Shown: positions 1-7,436, counted from the stretch's first letter. The stretch is DNA of 61,401 bases from Pantoea stewartii subsp. stewartii (GCF_008801695.1 NZ_VZPF01000023.1:1-61401), one strand, 5' to 3'. Notes: generated by a model from the letters alone, not told the origin. A program made the numbers and translations.

Positions 1-174
1 ACCAATCGATGAGCGGGCACAGCAGAGTGTTCTGGCAACATGACTGACGGTGTCACCACGATGCAGCATCAGCATGGCGGTGAGCCGCCGGGCGTGGTTT
101 TTGTCCTTTGTTTTATGGATAGTTTTCTGCATCAGGCGTCGTTCGGTTCTGGGTATTGGTGCTATGATCGACAT
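1..174 (-). mobile_element. IS630-family transposase, N-terminal part (cut by window edge)
   Basis: Reads leftward from ATG at 174 through the window edge, 58 codons. The protein begins MSIIAPIPRTERRLMQK and continues with RRLTAMLMLHRGD and VARTLCCARSSIG, which I recognise as the N-terminal helix-turn-helix part of IS630-type transposases of Shigella and E. coli. The DDE catalytic domain would lie outside the window. An inverted repeat, CTCAGTCCGG at 178-187 against CCGGACTGAG at 229-238, lies just upstream and may belong to the element end; the exact IS boundary was not located. The element interrupts the left arm of the prophage, where an integrase would be expected. Confidence 0.85.
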
Positions 175-438
175 TGCTCAGTCCGGCTGGTGATTTGGGA
201 TATTCAGCGATTGATCAGATCGCATAAACCGGACTGAGTTCCCTCTAAGTGATCTACTATTCCGAGCAGTTATTTAGACCAGGTAACCCAGTCGTATTTT
301 TTAAATTCCATAACTACCTCGCGGTGATTGATTTGGTGTTGCGATACCCTGCAGCGTATTTCGCAACCTCTGGCAAACAAGCTGACCCACTCTCATGCTT
401 ACTACGCAGAGAAGGGGAGTTGATTGCGCGGGATACTG
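175..438 (-). other. Remnant left-arm sequence between IS and endonuclease gene
   Basis: No complete gene. On the minus strand a frame is open from 463 to 317 and ends at a stop at 314-316. Its end reads like a real phage protein C-terminus (ACLPEVAKYAAGYRNTKS and a few more residues), but it has no ATG or GTG, only an internal TTG. A 13-codon frame starting MEFKKYDW follows (311-270). These look like leftovers of left-operon genes truncated by endonuclease insertion on one side and the insertion sequence on the other. That is inference. Confidence 0.4.
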
Positions 439-957
439 TCAGGCTGCATCCTGATAAATATGTTTAGGGAAGTTTGTCCAGGCGAACTCGCCATGAAGTT
501 CTAGGGAAGCAATGTCATATGCATGTGCAGCGTCTTCTTTGTGAAGAAATAAACCGAGGTGTTTTATTTTGCTATTGCAGCAAATCTGAGCCTGCCACTT
601 GCCTGCAGACTTCATAAAACTCACCCCTTTGTATCCGCTGCTATTGGATTTTCTAATCCCTTGGTTGTGCTGATTTTGATTGTGAGTGCACAGCCTGAGG
701 TTGTTAATCCTGTTGTTTTGCTTGTCACCATCAATGTGGTCTATATGCGTCTCCGGTAGGCTACCATAGTGAAGTAGCCATGCTGCGCGGTGAGCTATAA
801 CAACTCCATACTTGTTAGCGCTGAACCGTAAATAGCCACGATGATCAGTGAACATGCGCCTTTCTTTTCCGTCTTTGGTAAAAAATTTCCCTGTTTCGGG
901 CTCATAGATAATTAAGCCTGAATCAACCATGTCTGCATACTTCTTGCTGTAGTGCAT
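439..957 (-). CDS. HNH homing endonuclease with C-terminal AP2 domain
   Basis: Predicted site-specific DNA endonuclease of 172 residues. The HNH core is visible as AHRAAWLLHYG, then HIDHIDGDKQNNRINNLR (the DHIDG-N-N block), followed by an AP2-like DNA-binding segment SGYKGVSFMKSAGKWQAQI ending near LHGEFAWTNF. I chose the ATG at 957 because GAGAGG sits 8 bases upstream. The frame is open further, to 1074, but that would place the start on the predicted PL transcription start with no ribosome site. It is the first gene of the leftward operon in this prophage. A second protein of the same family is encoded at 27437-27907. Such genes are selfish mobile elements and often insert beside or inside phage genes. 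Confidence 0.85.
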   Translation of the reverse strand: MHYSKKYADMVDSGLIIYEPETGKFFTKDGKERRMFTDHRGYLRFSANKYGVVIAHRAAWLLHYGSLPETHIDHIDGDKQNNRINNLRLCTHNQNQHNQGIRKSNSSGYKGVSFMKSAGKWQAQICCNSKIKHLGLFLHKEDAAHAYDIASLELHGEFAWTNFPKHIYQDAA

Positions 958-1080
958 TCTGAATACCTCTCGGTAAGGGATATTTAGAATGCTTTTCGCT
1001 TGTGAGCAGCATTGCCGTTCATCCTGAACCCGCCGCGCTCCCGACGCATGGTTTAATGTCGCGCCGTTCGACATGGGTTC

Positions 1081-1122
1081 ATAATGTACTTAAAGTTCAT
1101 TTATGTAAAGTACCTAAAGTAC
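1081..1122 (-). promoter_or_regulatory. Predicted PL promoter with two repressor operators
   Basis: Reading leftward, TTTACA (1109-1104), a 17-base spacer and CATTAT (1086-1081) make a good sigma70 promoter for the leftward operon. Two 13-bp operator-like sites overlap or flank it: GTACTTAAAGTTC (1086-1098) and GTACCTAAAGTAC (1110-1122), 24 bp centre to centre. The same pattern and spacing occur at PR, so these are the likely OL sites of CI and Cro. Confidence 0.7.
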
Positions 1123-1131
1123 AAAATTAAG

Positions 1132-1168
1132 ATAAAAAAAGTTCATAAGTAGTTATGCTTATGAACTT
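1132..1168 (-). terminator. AT-rich terminator behind cI
   Basis: AAGTTCATAAG (1139-1149) and CTTATGAACTT (1158-1168) form a perfect 11-bp stem with an 8-base loop. On the minus strand it is followed by seven T (1140-1134). It lies 17 bp beyond the cI stop and would end leftward cI transcription before PL. The stem is GC-poor, and its GTTC/GAAC ends resemble operator halves, so an operator role is also possible. Confidence 0.55.
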
Positions 1169-1184
1169 AAAGGTAAAATATTTT

Positions 1185-1892
1185 CTATCCGAAGCGTCTA
1201 AGGTCTATTGATTGTCTGATTAGTACTTTTGCCATGATGAAAAGCTGGTCTTCTTCGTCTTTTTCGATATGCCAACGGTCGTACGCGGCATTATCTGAGA
1301 TCACTGAAATTTTGTCCTTGACCATTTGGAGTCTTTTTACGTGGAGTGACCTACCGAATACGAACACATAAATGCCATCTCCGTCGAATTGGTTAACCGA
1401 GATATCAACGAATATCTCATCGCCGGGATTTATGGTTCCTTCCATACTATCGCCATTGACAGTTATAACTTTCACCGTTTCTTGAGGTCTTCCATTGAAC
1501 ATGGATCTGGCTTGCTCATTGGTGTACTCAATGGCTCTTATCTTCTCAACAAACTCAGTACTCAGCATCGTTCCCGGCCCCGCACTAGCCTGAACGTCTA
1601 AAACATCGACCCTATAAACGTCCAGTTTTTTTTGGTAATGACCTGAGTCTATACCATCATCATCTGTATATCCATACAGGTGTTGTGAGCTAGTTCCAAG
1701 AAGCGCCGCTAATTGATCCATGACAGATTTTCTGGGTATCGCCTCATCGTTAAACCACTTGCTTACAGCCTTTGGAGTCAACTTCAACCTTAAGGCCAGT
1801 TCGGTCTGCCGACCCCTATCAGGTATTCCCGCCTTATCACAGGCCAGCGCTAGCCTATGCGAGAACTTTTCACGCTCTTTTTTAAGAACCAT
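1185..1892 (-). CDS. cI: CI-type prophage repressor
   Basis: Maintains lysogeny by binding the operators at PL and PR. The N-terminal helix-turn-helix region includes GRQTELALRLKLTPKAVSKW (about residues 27-46 from this start), and the C-terminal S24/LexA-like domain has VNGDSMEGTINPGDEIFVD with the catalytic Ser in GDSM and a Lys in LHVKRLQM. It is therefore expected to self-cleave in response to RecA. The frame opens at 1937, but that ATG lies inside the PR -10 box and operators. The ATG at 1892 gives MVLKKEREKFSHRL, which matches the usual start of this repressor class; no ribosome site precedes it, so a leaderless message like that of lambda cI is plausible. Confidence 0.85.
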   Translation of the reverse strand: MVLKKEREKFSHRLALACDKAGIPDRGRQTELALRLKLTPKAVSKWFNDEAIPRKSVMDQLAALLGTSSQHLYGYTDDDGIDSGHYQKKLDVYRVDVLDVQASAGPGTMLSTEFVEKIRAIEYTNEQARSMFNGRPQETVKVITVNGDSMEGTINPGDEIFVDISVNQFDGDGIYVFVFGRSLHVKRLQMVKDKISVISDNAAYDRWHIEKDEEDQLFIMAKVLIRQSIDLRRFG

Positions 1893-1955
1893 AGGTTCAA
1901 GCATATATTTAGTTGACTGTACTTTCAGTTCCGACATAATATGAACTCCAAGTTC
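1886..1955 (+). promoter_or_regulatory. PR promoter and operator cluster (OR)
   Basis: Rightward promoter TTGACT (1913-1918), 16-base spacer, CATAAT (1935-1940). Three 13-bp operator-like sites cover it: GAACCATAGGTTC (1886-1898), GTACTTTCAGTTC (1919-1931, in the promoter spacer) and GAACTCCAAGTTC (1943-1955, at the transcription start). The common form is GWAC, five bases, then GTWC or a close variant. The layout matches a lambda-type OR in which CI and Cro shut PR. Confidence 0.75.
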
Positions 1956-1972
1956 AACCGCTGGAGAATTGC

Positions 1973-2203
1973 ATGACCTTAATCACGTTAGCCGACGTCA
2001 TTAAAAGTGTTCGTGTCTCTGTAGTGGCTGATATTTGCGGCCTAACTCCAAAGGCCGTTTACAAGTGGATCGAACGTGGTGCCTTGCCTCGTACGGAATT
2101 CACCGGCGAAACGGACTATGCAGGCAAGATTGCTAAAGCATCTGGCGGCAAGTATTCAGCAGCAGAGATTCGACGTATCAGTAAACAGCAAATTGCTGCG
2201 TAA
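1973..2203 (+). CDS. cro: Cro-type repressor
   Basis: Small DNA-binding protein of 76 residues, the first gene from PR. It contains a helix-turn-helix (VSVVADICGLTPKAVYKWIE, about residues 15-34) and a basic C-terminus. GGAGA lies 7 bases upstream of the ATG. Position divergent from cI across the operators is the main evidence that this is Cro, which would favour lytic growth by repressing cI and tuning PL and PR. Confidence 0.8.
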   Translation: MTLITLADVIKSVRVSVVADICGLTPKAVYKWIERGALPRTEFTGETDYAGKIAKASGGKYSAAEIRRISKQQIAA

Positions 2204-2210
2204 ATAATTT

Positions 2211-2223
2211 GTACTTTTAGTAC
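2211..2223. promoter_or_regulatory. Extra operator-like site downstream of cro
   Basis: GTACTTTTAGTAC has the same GTAC-N5-GTAC form as the sites in OL and OR and lies 8 bp after the cro stop. It may be a sixth CI/Cro site in the cro-cII gap. The match is by eye only. Confidence 0.45.
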
Positions 2224-2366
2224 CAAACGGCCTGGTATATGGTCGGGTGCCCGGCGTGGTCAATGGATGACTGTCAATGGTGCACAAAAAAACAAATCAC
2301 ATTAACCCAAGTGACTTGCTCACCGCAATGTCACGCAATCATTTACCTACAAGGAAATTATTAATC

Positions 2367-2639
2367 ATGGAACAAGCAAGAAACAGCAAGTTGATCAACG
2401 AAGTAGAGACAGAGTTACGAAGTCGTCTGACGCACAAAGGTCAGCGCGTTCTGGCTGATGAGGCCGGATGGCATGAATCGAAAGTAAGCCGGTTAAACCT
2501 GCGCGATATGGCAACGGTTTTCGTGCTGCTTGAGAAGGTTTGGGAAACGAGCCTGATCGCAGAAGTTGCCCGGCAAGCGGTTGCAGCTGCGATGGGAAAA
2601 GAAAAAGCCTCAAGTTGCGCCAACAACTTTGAGGCCTGA
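2367..2639 (+). CDS. cII: CII-type transcriptional activator
   Basis: A 90-residue protein following cro. It starts MEQARNSKLINEVETELRS and has a helix-turn-helix-like stretch QRVLADEAGWHESKVSRL, similar in layout to lambda CII. CII activates PRE and integrase promoters when lysogeny is chosen. An upstream ATG at 2277 extends the frame, but AAGGA at 2351-2355 and the family length favour 2367. Identification rests on size, position and the motif, so it is likely rather than certain. Confidence 0.7.
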   Translation: MEQARNSKLINEVETELRSRLTHKGQRVLADEAGWHESKVSRLNLRDMATVFVLLEKVWETSLIAEVARQAVAAAMGKEKASSCANNFEA

Positions 2640-2673
2640 CGCGAAATGACTGGATCAATTCACAGGAGTAATT

Positions 2674-2817
2674 ATGCCAAAGAAACACGTTGTGTACCAA
2701 GCGGATTTACACAAAAACATTACCCGATCCCGATATTTGCGCTCATGTAACCCGATTCTGGCTGAGAAGCTGAGAGAGATACTGGAAGAGCATAAGGTGA
2801 AGGAGAAGGGCAAATGA
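2674..2817 (+). CDS. Small basic phage protein between cII and O
   Basis: 47 residues starting MPKKHVVYQADLHKNITRSR, rich in Lys and Arg. AGGAG lies 6 bases upstream of the ATG, and the stop overlaps the start of the O gene (ATGA), so it is probably translationally coupled to replication. Function not recognised. Confidence 0.6.
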   Translation: MPKKHVVYQADLHKNITRSRYLRSCNPILAEKLREILEEHKVKEKGK

Positions 2818-3665
2818 GTGTTGTACGTAACCTATCAGATTATCGCCCTTCTACGGAGGGTATGGAGCGTCGCGTGGCTCAACTGGAAGATGGATTCACC
2901 CGTCTTGCCAATGCGCTGTATGACGAGCTTATCGGTGCTGATTTAACGAAGAATCAGAGCAAGGTAGCACATGCCATCTGCCGTAAAACATATGGCTTTG
3001 GCAAGAAGATGGACCGCATTGCCGACAGCCAGCTTGCAGAGCTGACAAGACTTCCCCGCCAGAAAGTTAATAAGGCCAAGAATGAGCTTATCGAGATGAA
3101 AGTCATCATCCGCGAGGGTAACAAGATTGGCCCTAACAAAGAGGTTTCGGAGTGGCGTGTGACCGGGTGTCACTACTCTGGTGATAATGTCACTGCATTG
3201 GTGACAAATAATGTCACCAAAACGGTGACAGGGTTGTCACCAAAACAGAGTCACACAAAAGAAACTATTCAAAAGAAAAAAGAAACCCCTATATCCCCAG
3301 AGGGGAATTCATCGGTTTCTGAAGAAAAACCAAAGCGCCAGACAGTCAGCAAATACCAATTCGACCGTGACCGCCTGAAAGACACATGGAACCGCAAAGC
3401 TGAAACATTCGGCCTGCCGAAAATCCTCAGCATCAGCGCAACGACCGAGAAGGGCATCAAGCGCCTGTACGACTCCCACCTGAAGCACTGCAAAGAGACC
3501 GGTCGCCCAAGCCAGCAAATTGATACCTTCGTGAATGGCTATATCGAGTTTGGCTACCAGCCTTCCGATTGGGCCTGCGGTGCTAATCCTGGCGGAAAGC
3601 GTTACGGCATCGACACGGCGCTGACCCAAAAGAAAATCGACGAAATCATCAGCCAGGAGGCCTGA
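2814..3665 (+). CDS. O: Replication initiator, phage O family
   Basis: 283 residues. The N-terminal domain matches phage replication protein O: DGFTRLANALYDELIGADLTKNQSKVAHAIC and so on, a winged-helix DNA-binding fold that recognises origin iterons. The middle (about residues 115-155) is encoded by the iteron block at 3159-3241 and is low in conserved residues, as in lambda. The C-terminal part (from about residue 175) would contact the helicase. It overlaps the preceding small gene by 4 bp and is followed directly by a DnaB-type helicase, so the phage uses a P22-like O/helicase pair rather than lambda O/P. Confidence 0.88.
   Translation: MSVVRNLSDYRPSTEGMERRVAQLEDGFTRLANALYDELIGADLTKNQSKVAHAICRKTYGFGKKMDRIADSQLAELTRLPRQKVNKAKNELIEMKVIIREGNKIGPNKEVSEWRVTGCHYSGDNVTALVTNNVTKTVTGLSPKQSHTKETIQKKKETPISPEGNSSVSEEKPKRQTVSKYQFDRDRLKDTWNRKAETFGLPKILSISATTEKGIKRLYDSHLKHCKETGRPSQQIDTFVNGYIEFGYQPSDWACGANPGGKRYGIDTALTQKKIDEIISQEA
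3159..3295 (+). other. Predicted replication origin with iterons inside O
   Basis: Four inverted repeats built on GTGAC/GTCAC occur in tandem: GTGAC-N5-GTCAC (3159-3173), GTGAT-N3-GTCAC (3181-3193), GGTGAC-N7-GTCACC (3200-3218) and GGTGAC-N6-GTCACC (3224-3241), with one more GTCAC half at 3249. An A-rich stretch follows (3242-3295), suited to duplex opening. This is the arrangement of lambda-type origins. Confidence 0.75.
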
Positions 3666-3666
3666 A

Positions 3667-5019
3667 ATGGACAGTTTAGATTTCGAGCAGCAGCTGGTTG
3701 GTTCGATGATGGTCAAGGGCGATCACATCGACTGCCGCGATATCGCTGCAAAGCTCCCCGCCGAGGCTTTCGCCAATCATCACTTGCGCCAGATTTACGC
3801 GGTCATCTGCCGGTTCATCGATAAGTGCGAACCGATTGACCCTTTCACCGTGGGCGCAGCGGTACCGGAAGAAACGCGCGATCACGTCATGACCGTTGGT
3901 TTCAAATGCAAGACCGCGGCAAATATCAAGGCGTGGGCCAAGCTGGTTCGTCAGTGCTGGATGCTCCGCAAGGGAGCTGCAGAGCTGACAAAAGCGGCTG
4001 AGATGCTCGCTAACGCCAATACGCAGAACATCAACGAGAGCATTGCCGAAGCGACCGGCATCATCTCAAGACTCCAGTTTGAAACTACCGACCGTCTCCC
4101 GCGCCGCATTGGCGACATGCTGCCGGATTACATGCAGGTGCTTGAAAAGCGAATGGAAGGCCATGAGTCCGGCCTCTACCTCAAGACCGGTATCGAGGCG
4201 ATGGATGAAGCTTATGGCGGATTCGACCGCACCGACCTGATTGTTATCGCTGGACGCCCTGGCATGGGCAAGACAGAGCTGGCAATAAACATCGGTAACT
4301 CAATCGGCCGGCAGAAGGGCAAAGGCCTGATGATTTCGATGGAGATGTCTGACATGCAGGTCGTTGAGCGCTTCGTCGCAGACCGCGGCGGCATCTCTCT
4401 CGGCTCGCTGCGCAACCCACTGGACATGATTGACGAGCAGTATACGCGCCTCACTAACGCCTCTTCGCAGCTTCAAAACGAAGATAACTACGTTCTGGAT
4501 GAAACCCTCAGCGTTGACGAAATTATCACCCACGCCGAGCGCATGAACATGGATGGGGGCCTGAGCTTCGTGTCTATCGATTACCTCGGCCTTATGAAGA
4601 AGCCCAAAGCAGAGCGTAACGACCTGGCAATTGCCGAAATCACCCGCAAGCTGAAGCAGTTCTGTCTGCGCAACAAAGTGCCAGTCATCCTCCTGTCGCA
4701 GCTTAACCGCGGTGTCGAAGCCCGGGCTGATAGGCGGCCAACGATGTCAGACCTACGCGAGTCTGGTGCTATTGAGCAGGATGCTGATGTGATTATCTTC
4801 CCATACCGGGATGAGGTTTATCACGAAAACAGCGATATGAAGGGCATCGCAGAAATCATCGTCGGAAAATACCGCTCCGGACAGCCTCAGACGTTCTATA
4901 TGGGCTGGAAGAATGGTCACTTCGTCAACATCGACCAGAGTCACGCTGCGCAGCAGTATTCCGACAATAAAAACAAAGAGCAGCCAGCCAATGACTGGCG
5001 CTACGGAGGCACCCAATGA
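3667..5019 (+). CDS. Replicative DNA helicase, DnaB family
   Basis: 450 residues, ATP-driven hexameric helicase for prophage replication, equivalent to P22 gene 12. The N-terminal DnaB domain spans about residues 1-110. The RecA-like ATPase has Walker A AGRPGMGKTELA near residue 196, Walker B in SIDYLGLM near 302, and LLSQLNRGVEAR plus DLRESGAIEQDADVI further on, all typical of DnaB. GGAGG precedes the ATG, which sits one base after the O stop. The full-length helicase would let the phage avoid recruiting host DnaB through a P loader. Confidence 0.92.
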   Translation: MDSLDFEQQLVGSMMVKGDHIDCRDIAAKLPAEAFANHHLRQIYAVICRFIDKCEPIDPFTVGAAVPEETRDHVMTVGFKCKTAANIKAWAKLVRQCWMLRKGAAELTKAAEMLANANTQNINESIAEATGIISRLQFETTDRLPRRIGDMLPDYMQVLEKRMEGHESGLYLKTGIEAMDEAYGGFDRTDLIVIAGRPGMGKTELAINIGNSIGRQKGKGLMISMEMSDMQVVERFVADRGGISLGSLRNPLDMIDEQYTRLTNASSQLQNEDNYVLDETLSVDEIITHAERMNMDGGLSFVSIDYLGLMKKPKAERNDLAIAEITRKLKQFCLRNKVPVILLSQLNRGVEARADRRPTMSDLRESGAIEQDADVIIFPYRDEVYHENSDMKGIAEIIVGKYRSGQPQTFYMGWKNGHFVNIDQSHAAQQYSDNKNKEQPANDWRYGGTQ

Positions 5020-5372
5020 ACAAGCTAACCGCTGAAATCGCACGCCGAGAATTGGAAAAACTTAAAGTTTGGGAGGATGACTGTGTATTAACTCTGAAGG
5101 AAGAGCTGTACATGCAAGCCCTTGAGATTGCACTCCCCATACTGGAGCAGCAGGAGCGGGGTGAGGGGGAGTGGATAGAGTGGGGTGGCGGAGAGCAACC
5201 ATTAAAGCATATGGATTTTTGCGAAGTTAGATTCAGGAATGACGAGCAGGGAACTGGTATGGCTCACTTTTGGGTGTGGAATCATAGCGGTGAGGATGAT
5301 GACATCATAGCCTACAGGCTGATGGACTCGCGCCAGCAGCCGGTTAAACCGAAGAGAGGGGGAGGGTTTTAG
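5016..5372 (+). CDS. Unknown phage protein, helicase-coupled
   Basis: 118 residues, starting at the ATGA overlap with the helicase stop. The first half is helical and acidic (LKEELYMQALEIALPILEQQERG), the second part has FCEVRFRNDEQGTGMAHFWVW and a Gly-rich end. I do not recognise a function. It opens the run of small overlapping accessory genes that reaches to the antiterminator. Confidence 0.7.
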   Translation: MNKLTAEIARRELEKLKVWEDDCVLTLKEELYMQALEIALPILEQQERGEGEWIEWGGGEQPLKHMDFCEVRFRNDEQGTGMAHFWVWNHSGEDDDIIAYRLMDSRQQPVKPKRGGGF

Positions 5373-5373
5373 G

Positions 5374-5580
5374 ATGAGTGAATGGATTAAGTGCAGTGAA
5401 AAATATCCCGGCCCGCAAGAATGGGTTCTGGTGTATGCAAAATGGGCAAATCAGCAAGTCATTTGCTGGGACAATATCTCAGAAAAATGGACTGATTTTG
5501 ACGAACAAACTTATCACAAGGAGATGTTCAGCCACTGGCAACCGCTGCCACCACCACCGGAGGACTCATGCACCAACTAA
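5374..5580 (+). CDS. DUF551-type small phage protein
   Basis: 68 residues with the pattern WIKCSEKYPGPQEWVLVYAK and a C-terminal FSHWQPLPPPPED. Both are hallmarks of the DUF551 family that is common in early regions of lambdoid phages. Molecular role unknown. Confidence 0.75.
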   Translation: MSEWIKCSEKYPGPQEWVLVYAKWANQQVICWDNISEKWTDFDEQTYHKEMFSHWQPLPPPPEDSCTN

Positions 5581-5762
5581 CCGCCAGTGAAGCAAGCGAC
5601 GATGAGATGGAGCGGCAGTCATTCCACCTGTGGGCCATAAATCAGTGTGAATACGACATGAGCTTCAACGATGAAACCAAACGCACTTACCGAAGCATGA
5701 AAACACGGAAAGCGCTCAAGGTATGGCAGGCAGCATTGAAAAGCAAGCAGGGGGAAGTATGA
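5568..5762 (+). CDS. Unknown small phage protein
   Basis: 64 residues, charged and helical (MHQLTASEASDDEMERQ, ending VWQAALKSKQGEV). It overlaps the DUF551 gene by 13 bp and the next gene by ATGA, so it belongs to the same translationally coupled set. Proteins with this QSFHLWAI...W pattern occur in many lambdoid phages. Function not known. Confidence 0.6.
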   Translation: MHQLTASEASDDEMERQSFHLWAINQCEYDMSFNDETKRTYRSMKTRKALKVWQAALKSKQGEV

Positions 5763-6022
5763 CAGAGCATGGACTGAAAATTTTACCTGAGCATTACGAA
5801 CCGGTGGAATCTGGCATCAAGCGGGCGGAACTGCGCAAGAATGAACGCGACTATAAGCAAGGAGACACTTTAAATCTTTGCGAATGGGATGGAAATAACT
5901 TCACTGGTCGATTCGCTATAAGGATGATTTCACATGTAGCAGACGTTTCCGCTTATCTGCCTGGATATGTATTGCTAAGCCTTGAAGATGCGGGGCCGGC
6001 TCACGATGATTTGATGTGGTGA
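5759..6022 (+). CDS. DUF3850/ASCH-like small protein
   Basis: 87 residues beginning MTEHGLKILPEHYEPVESG, with KRAELRKNERDYKQGDTLNL, then a beta-rich C-terminus VLLSLEDAG. This fits the DUF3850 (ASCH/PUA-like) fold, a presumed RNA-binding barrel. The start at 5759 has GGGGA just upstream and overlaps the previous stop; an in-frame ATG at 5723 lies inside the preceding gene and is less likely. Confidence 0.7.
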   Translation: MTEHGLKILPEHYEPVESGIKRAELRKNERDYKQGDTLNLCEWDGNNFTGRFAIRMISHVADVSAYLPGYVLLSLEDAGPAHDDLMW

Positions 6023-6029
6023 GGTAATT

Positions 6030-6212
6030 ATGAACAACGTCATCCCACTCCGGCCTGACCCACTCCGCAAGGCCTTCGAAGTAATAGACACACTCAAAGA
6101 CACCAAGCTTTCACCGGGCCAAGAGCGCATCGCCGATGAGGCTTTGACGTGGCTTCAGAAAGCTATCGAAGAGAGATATCGAAATGGAGACACAACGTTA
6201 CCTGCTTCGTAA
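6030..6212 (+). CDS. Unknown small phage protein
   Basis: 60 residues, starts MNNVIPLRPDPLRKAFEV, a common opening of short phage proteins just upstream of ninB. Mostly helical. GAGGTAA lies shortly before the start. It overlaps ninB by 29 bp. Function unknown. Confidence 0.6.
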   Translation: MNNVIPLRPDPLRKAFEVIDTLKDTKLSPGQERIADEALTWLQKAIEERYRNGDTTLPAS

Positions 6213-6633
6213 CAGTAGCATCCGACAGAACTGCATCAGCGCCATTCAGCAACTACCAGCCAATCCCGATAAGCCAGTCGAAATCGTCATCCAGGAACGC
6301 AAGCGAAGCCCAGACCAAAACCGCCGCATGTGGCCGCTTTTGCATGACCTCTCTGCACAGGTTACCTGGTACGGACAGAAATACACGCCAGACGACTGGA
6401 AAGACCTCATCACTGCCCTCGTAGCAAAAACCAAAAACGAACAGCAGCGCACCGCACCAGGAATCGGCGGCGGCGTGGTCATGTTCGGCTCGAGGACAAG
6501 CAAAATGCGGGTAAGCGAAATGGTAGAGGTCATTGAGGCAATTTACTGGTTTGGCACAGAGCAAAACGTGAAATTCAGCGACGAGGCCCGATTAGAAATC
6601 GAATGGGCTCAGAGGTTTGGAAAGAGCAAATGA
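6184..6633 (+). CDS. ninB: NinB recombination protein (Orf family)
   Basis: 149 residues. The block KPVEIVIQERKRSPDQNRRMWPLLHDLS and the later YTPDDWKDLITAL...PGIGGGVVMFGSRTS are characteristic of NinB/Orf. In lambda, Orf binds single-stranded DNA and SSB and replaces host RecFOR as recombination mediator. It has the usual place in a nin-type region between the helicase and NinG. Confidence 0.9.
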   Translation: METQRYLLRNSSIRQNCISAIQQLPANPDKPVEIVIQERKRSPDQNRRMWPLLHDLSAQVTWYGQKYTPDDWKDLITALVAKTKNEQQRTAPGIGGGVVMFGSRTSKMRVSEMVEVIEAIYWFGTEQNVKFSDEARLEIEWAQRFGKSK

Positions 6634-7022
6634 CACCCTTCACCGACATATCAGCAGCAATCGAAGAAGCAGACTGGATGTCTGCAAGAAGAAATATCCG
6701 GTACAGCGTCTATCAGCGCTTTGGCGGCGTTATGGAAGTATCCCGCACCCACCCTGACCGTAACGCCATGTACACAACTACAATCGACGAGGATAGAGCC
6801 ATGCGAAACACATGGACGACTGAAAATCTCGACATCCTGATTAGAGACTATGCCACCACGGCAACTGACCTTCTGGCATCGCTGTTTGATAAGCCACGCC
6901 AGCAGGTTACAAACAAGGCGCGTGAACTGGGCCTTAAGAAACCCCCTGAATATCTTGAATCAGTCAGGGCCGTAACCGGCGGTATGAGGTGCAGAGATGC
7001 GAATCACACCCTTCGTGCATGA
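6630..7022 (+). CDS. Unknown phage protein with possible DNA-binding C-terminus
   Basis: 130 residues from the ATG that overlaps the ninB stop (ATGA). The second half, RNTWTTENLDILIRDYATTATDLLA and VTNKARELGLKKPPEY, resembles a small SANT/homeodomain-like DNA-binding unit seen in many phage proteins. The first half is not recognised. Confidence 0.6.
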   Translation: MTPFTDISAAIEEADWMSARRNIRYSVYQRFGGVMEVSRTHPDRNAMYTTTIDEDRAMRNTWTTENLDILIRDYATTATDLLASLFDKPRQQVTNKARELGLKKPPEYLESVRAVTGGMRCRDANHTLRA

Positions 7023-7203
7023 CGCATGCGACGCGTCCACCGCTGACGAACTCCTCTCCCGATACAAACTCCGAAACATCCAGGCAACCAAATCGCTCGC
7101 ATTCGACCCGCGGCTATGGATTGTCACTGCGATGTTGCCAACCTATCGGGAAAGGCCAATACCAACCAGGCAGTATAAAAACCCAATGTGGAGCAGGTTA
7201 TGA
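6997..7203 (+). CDS. Unknown small phage protein
   Basis: 68 residues (MRITPFVHDACDASTADELL...). GAGGTGCAGAG precedes the ATG. It overlaps the previous gene by 26 bp and the next by ATGA. No motif recognised. Confidence 0.55.
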   Translation: MRITPFVHDACDASTADELLSRYKLRNIQATKSLAFDPRLWIVTAMLPTYRERPIPTRQYKNPMWSRL

Positions 7204-7436
7204 CATCAAAGGCTGATTACACCTTTCTGGACATGCTAATTCAGGAGAGTGTCGCATCAGGAAATAATACTTTCGCAAAAATCGATACTGGAGAGGTGAA
7301 TAAGCAAGCCAAATTACTTGAGCAGCAAATAAAAAGTGAGGCTTTCCGCATTATCGACCGCCGGTTACAAGCTCTTCGCAAAAAGGGGTTGATCAAATAC
7401 TCCACGGTTGAGAAATGGACAATCAATTATGAATGA
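7200..7436 (+). CDS. Unknown phage protein, possibly wHTH
   Basis: 78 residues starting MTSKADYTFLDMLIQES. The later part FRIIDRRLQALRKKGLIKYS looks like the recognition-helix and wing end of a winged helix-turn-helix. The start overlaps the previous stop by 4 bp. Function unknown. Confidence 0.55.
   Translation: MTSKADYTFLDMLIQESVASGNNTFAKIDTGEVNKQAKLLEQQIKSEAFRIIDRRLQALRKKGLIKYSTVEKWTINYE

Noticed and set aside
249..467. 72-codon plus-strand frame beside the IS element
   Set aside because: No ribosome site, opposite to the operon, and overlapping a minus-strand frame with more protein-like composition.
991..1009. Possible nut site in the PL leader (TGCTCACAAG followed by GCGAAAAGC, minus strand)
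   Set aside because: The boxB-like hairpin has arms of only two or three base pairs and the boxA match is poor; no N-like gene was found.
958..1074. In-frame N-terminal extension of the HNH gene (39 codons from 1074)
   Set aside because: It would start at the predicted PL transcription start without a ribosome site, while ATG 957 has GAGAGG at good distance. The stretch is better seen as leader or remnant.
3159..3241. Regular short repeats that could be taken for a CRISPR array
   Set aside because: Units are inverted pairs a few bases apart without spacers and lie inside the O gene; they are origin iterons.
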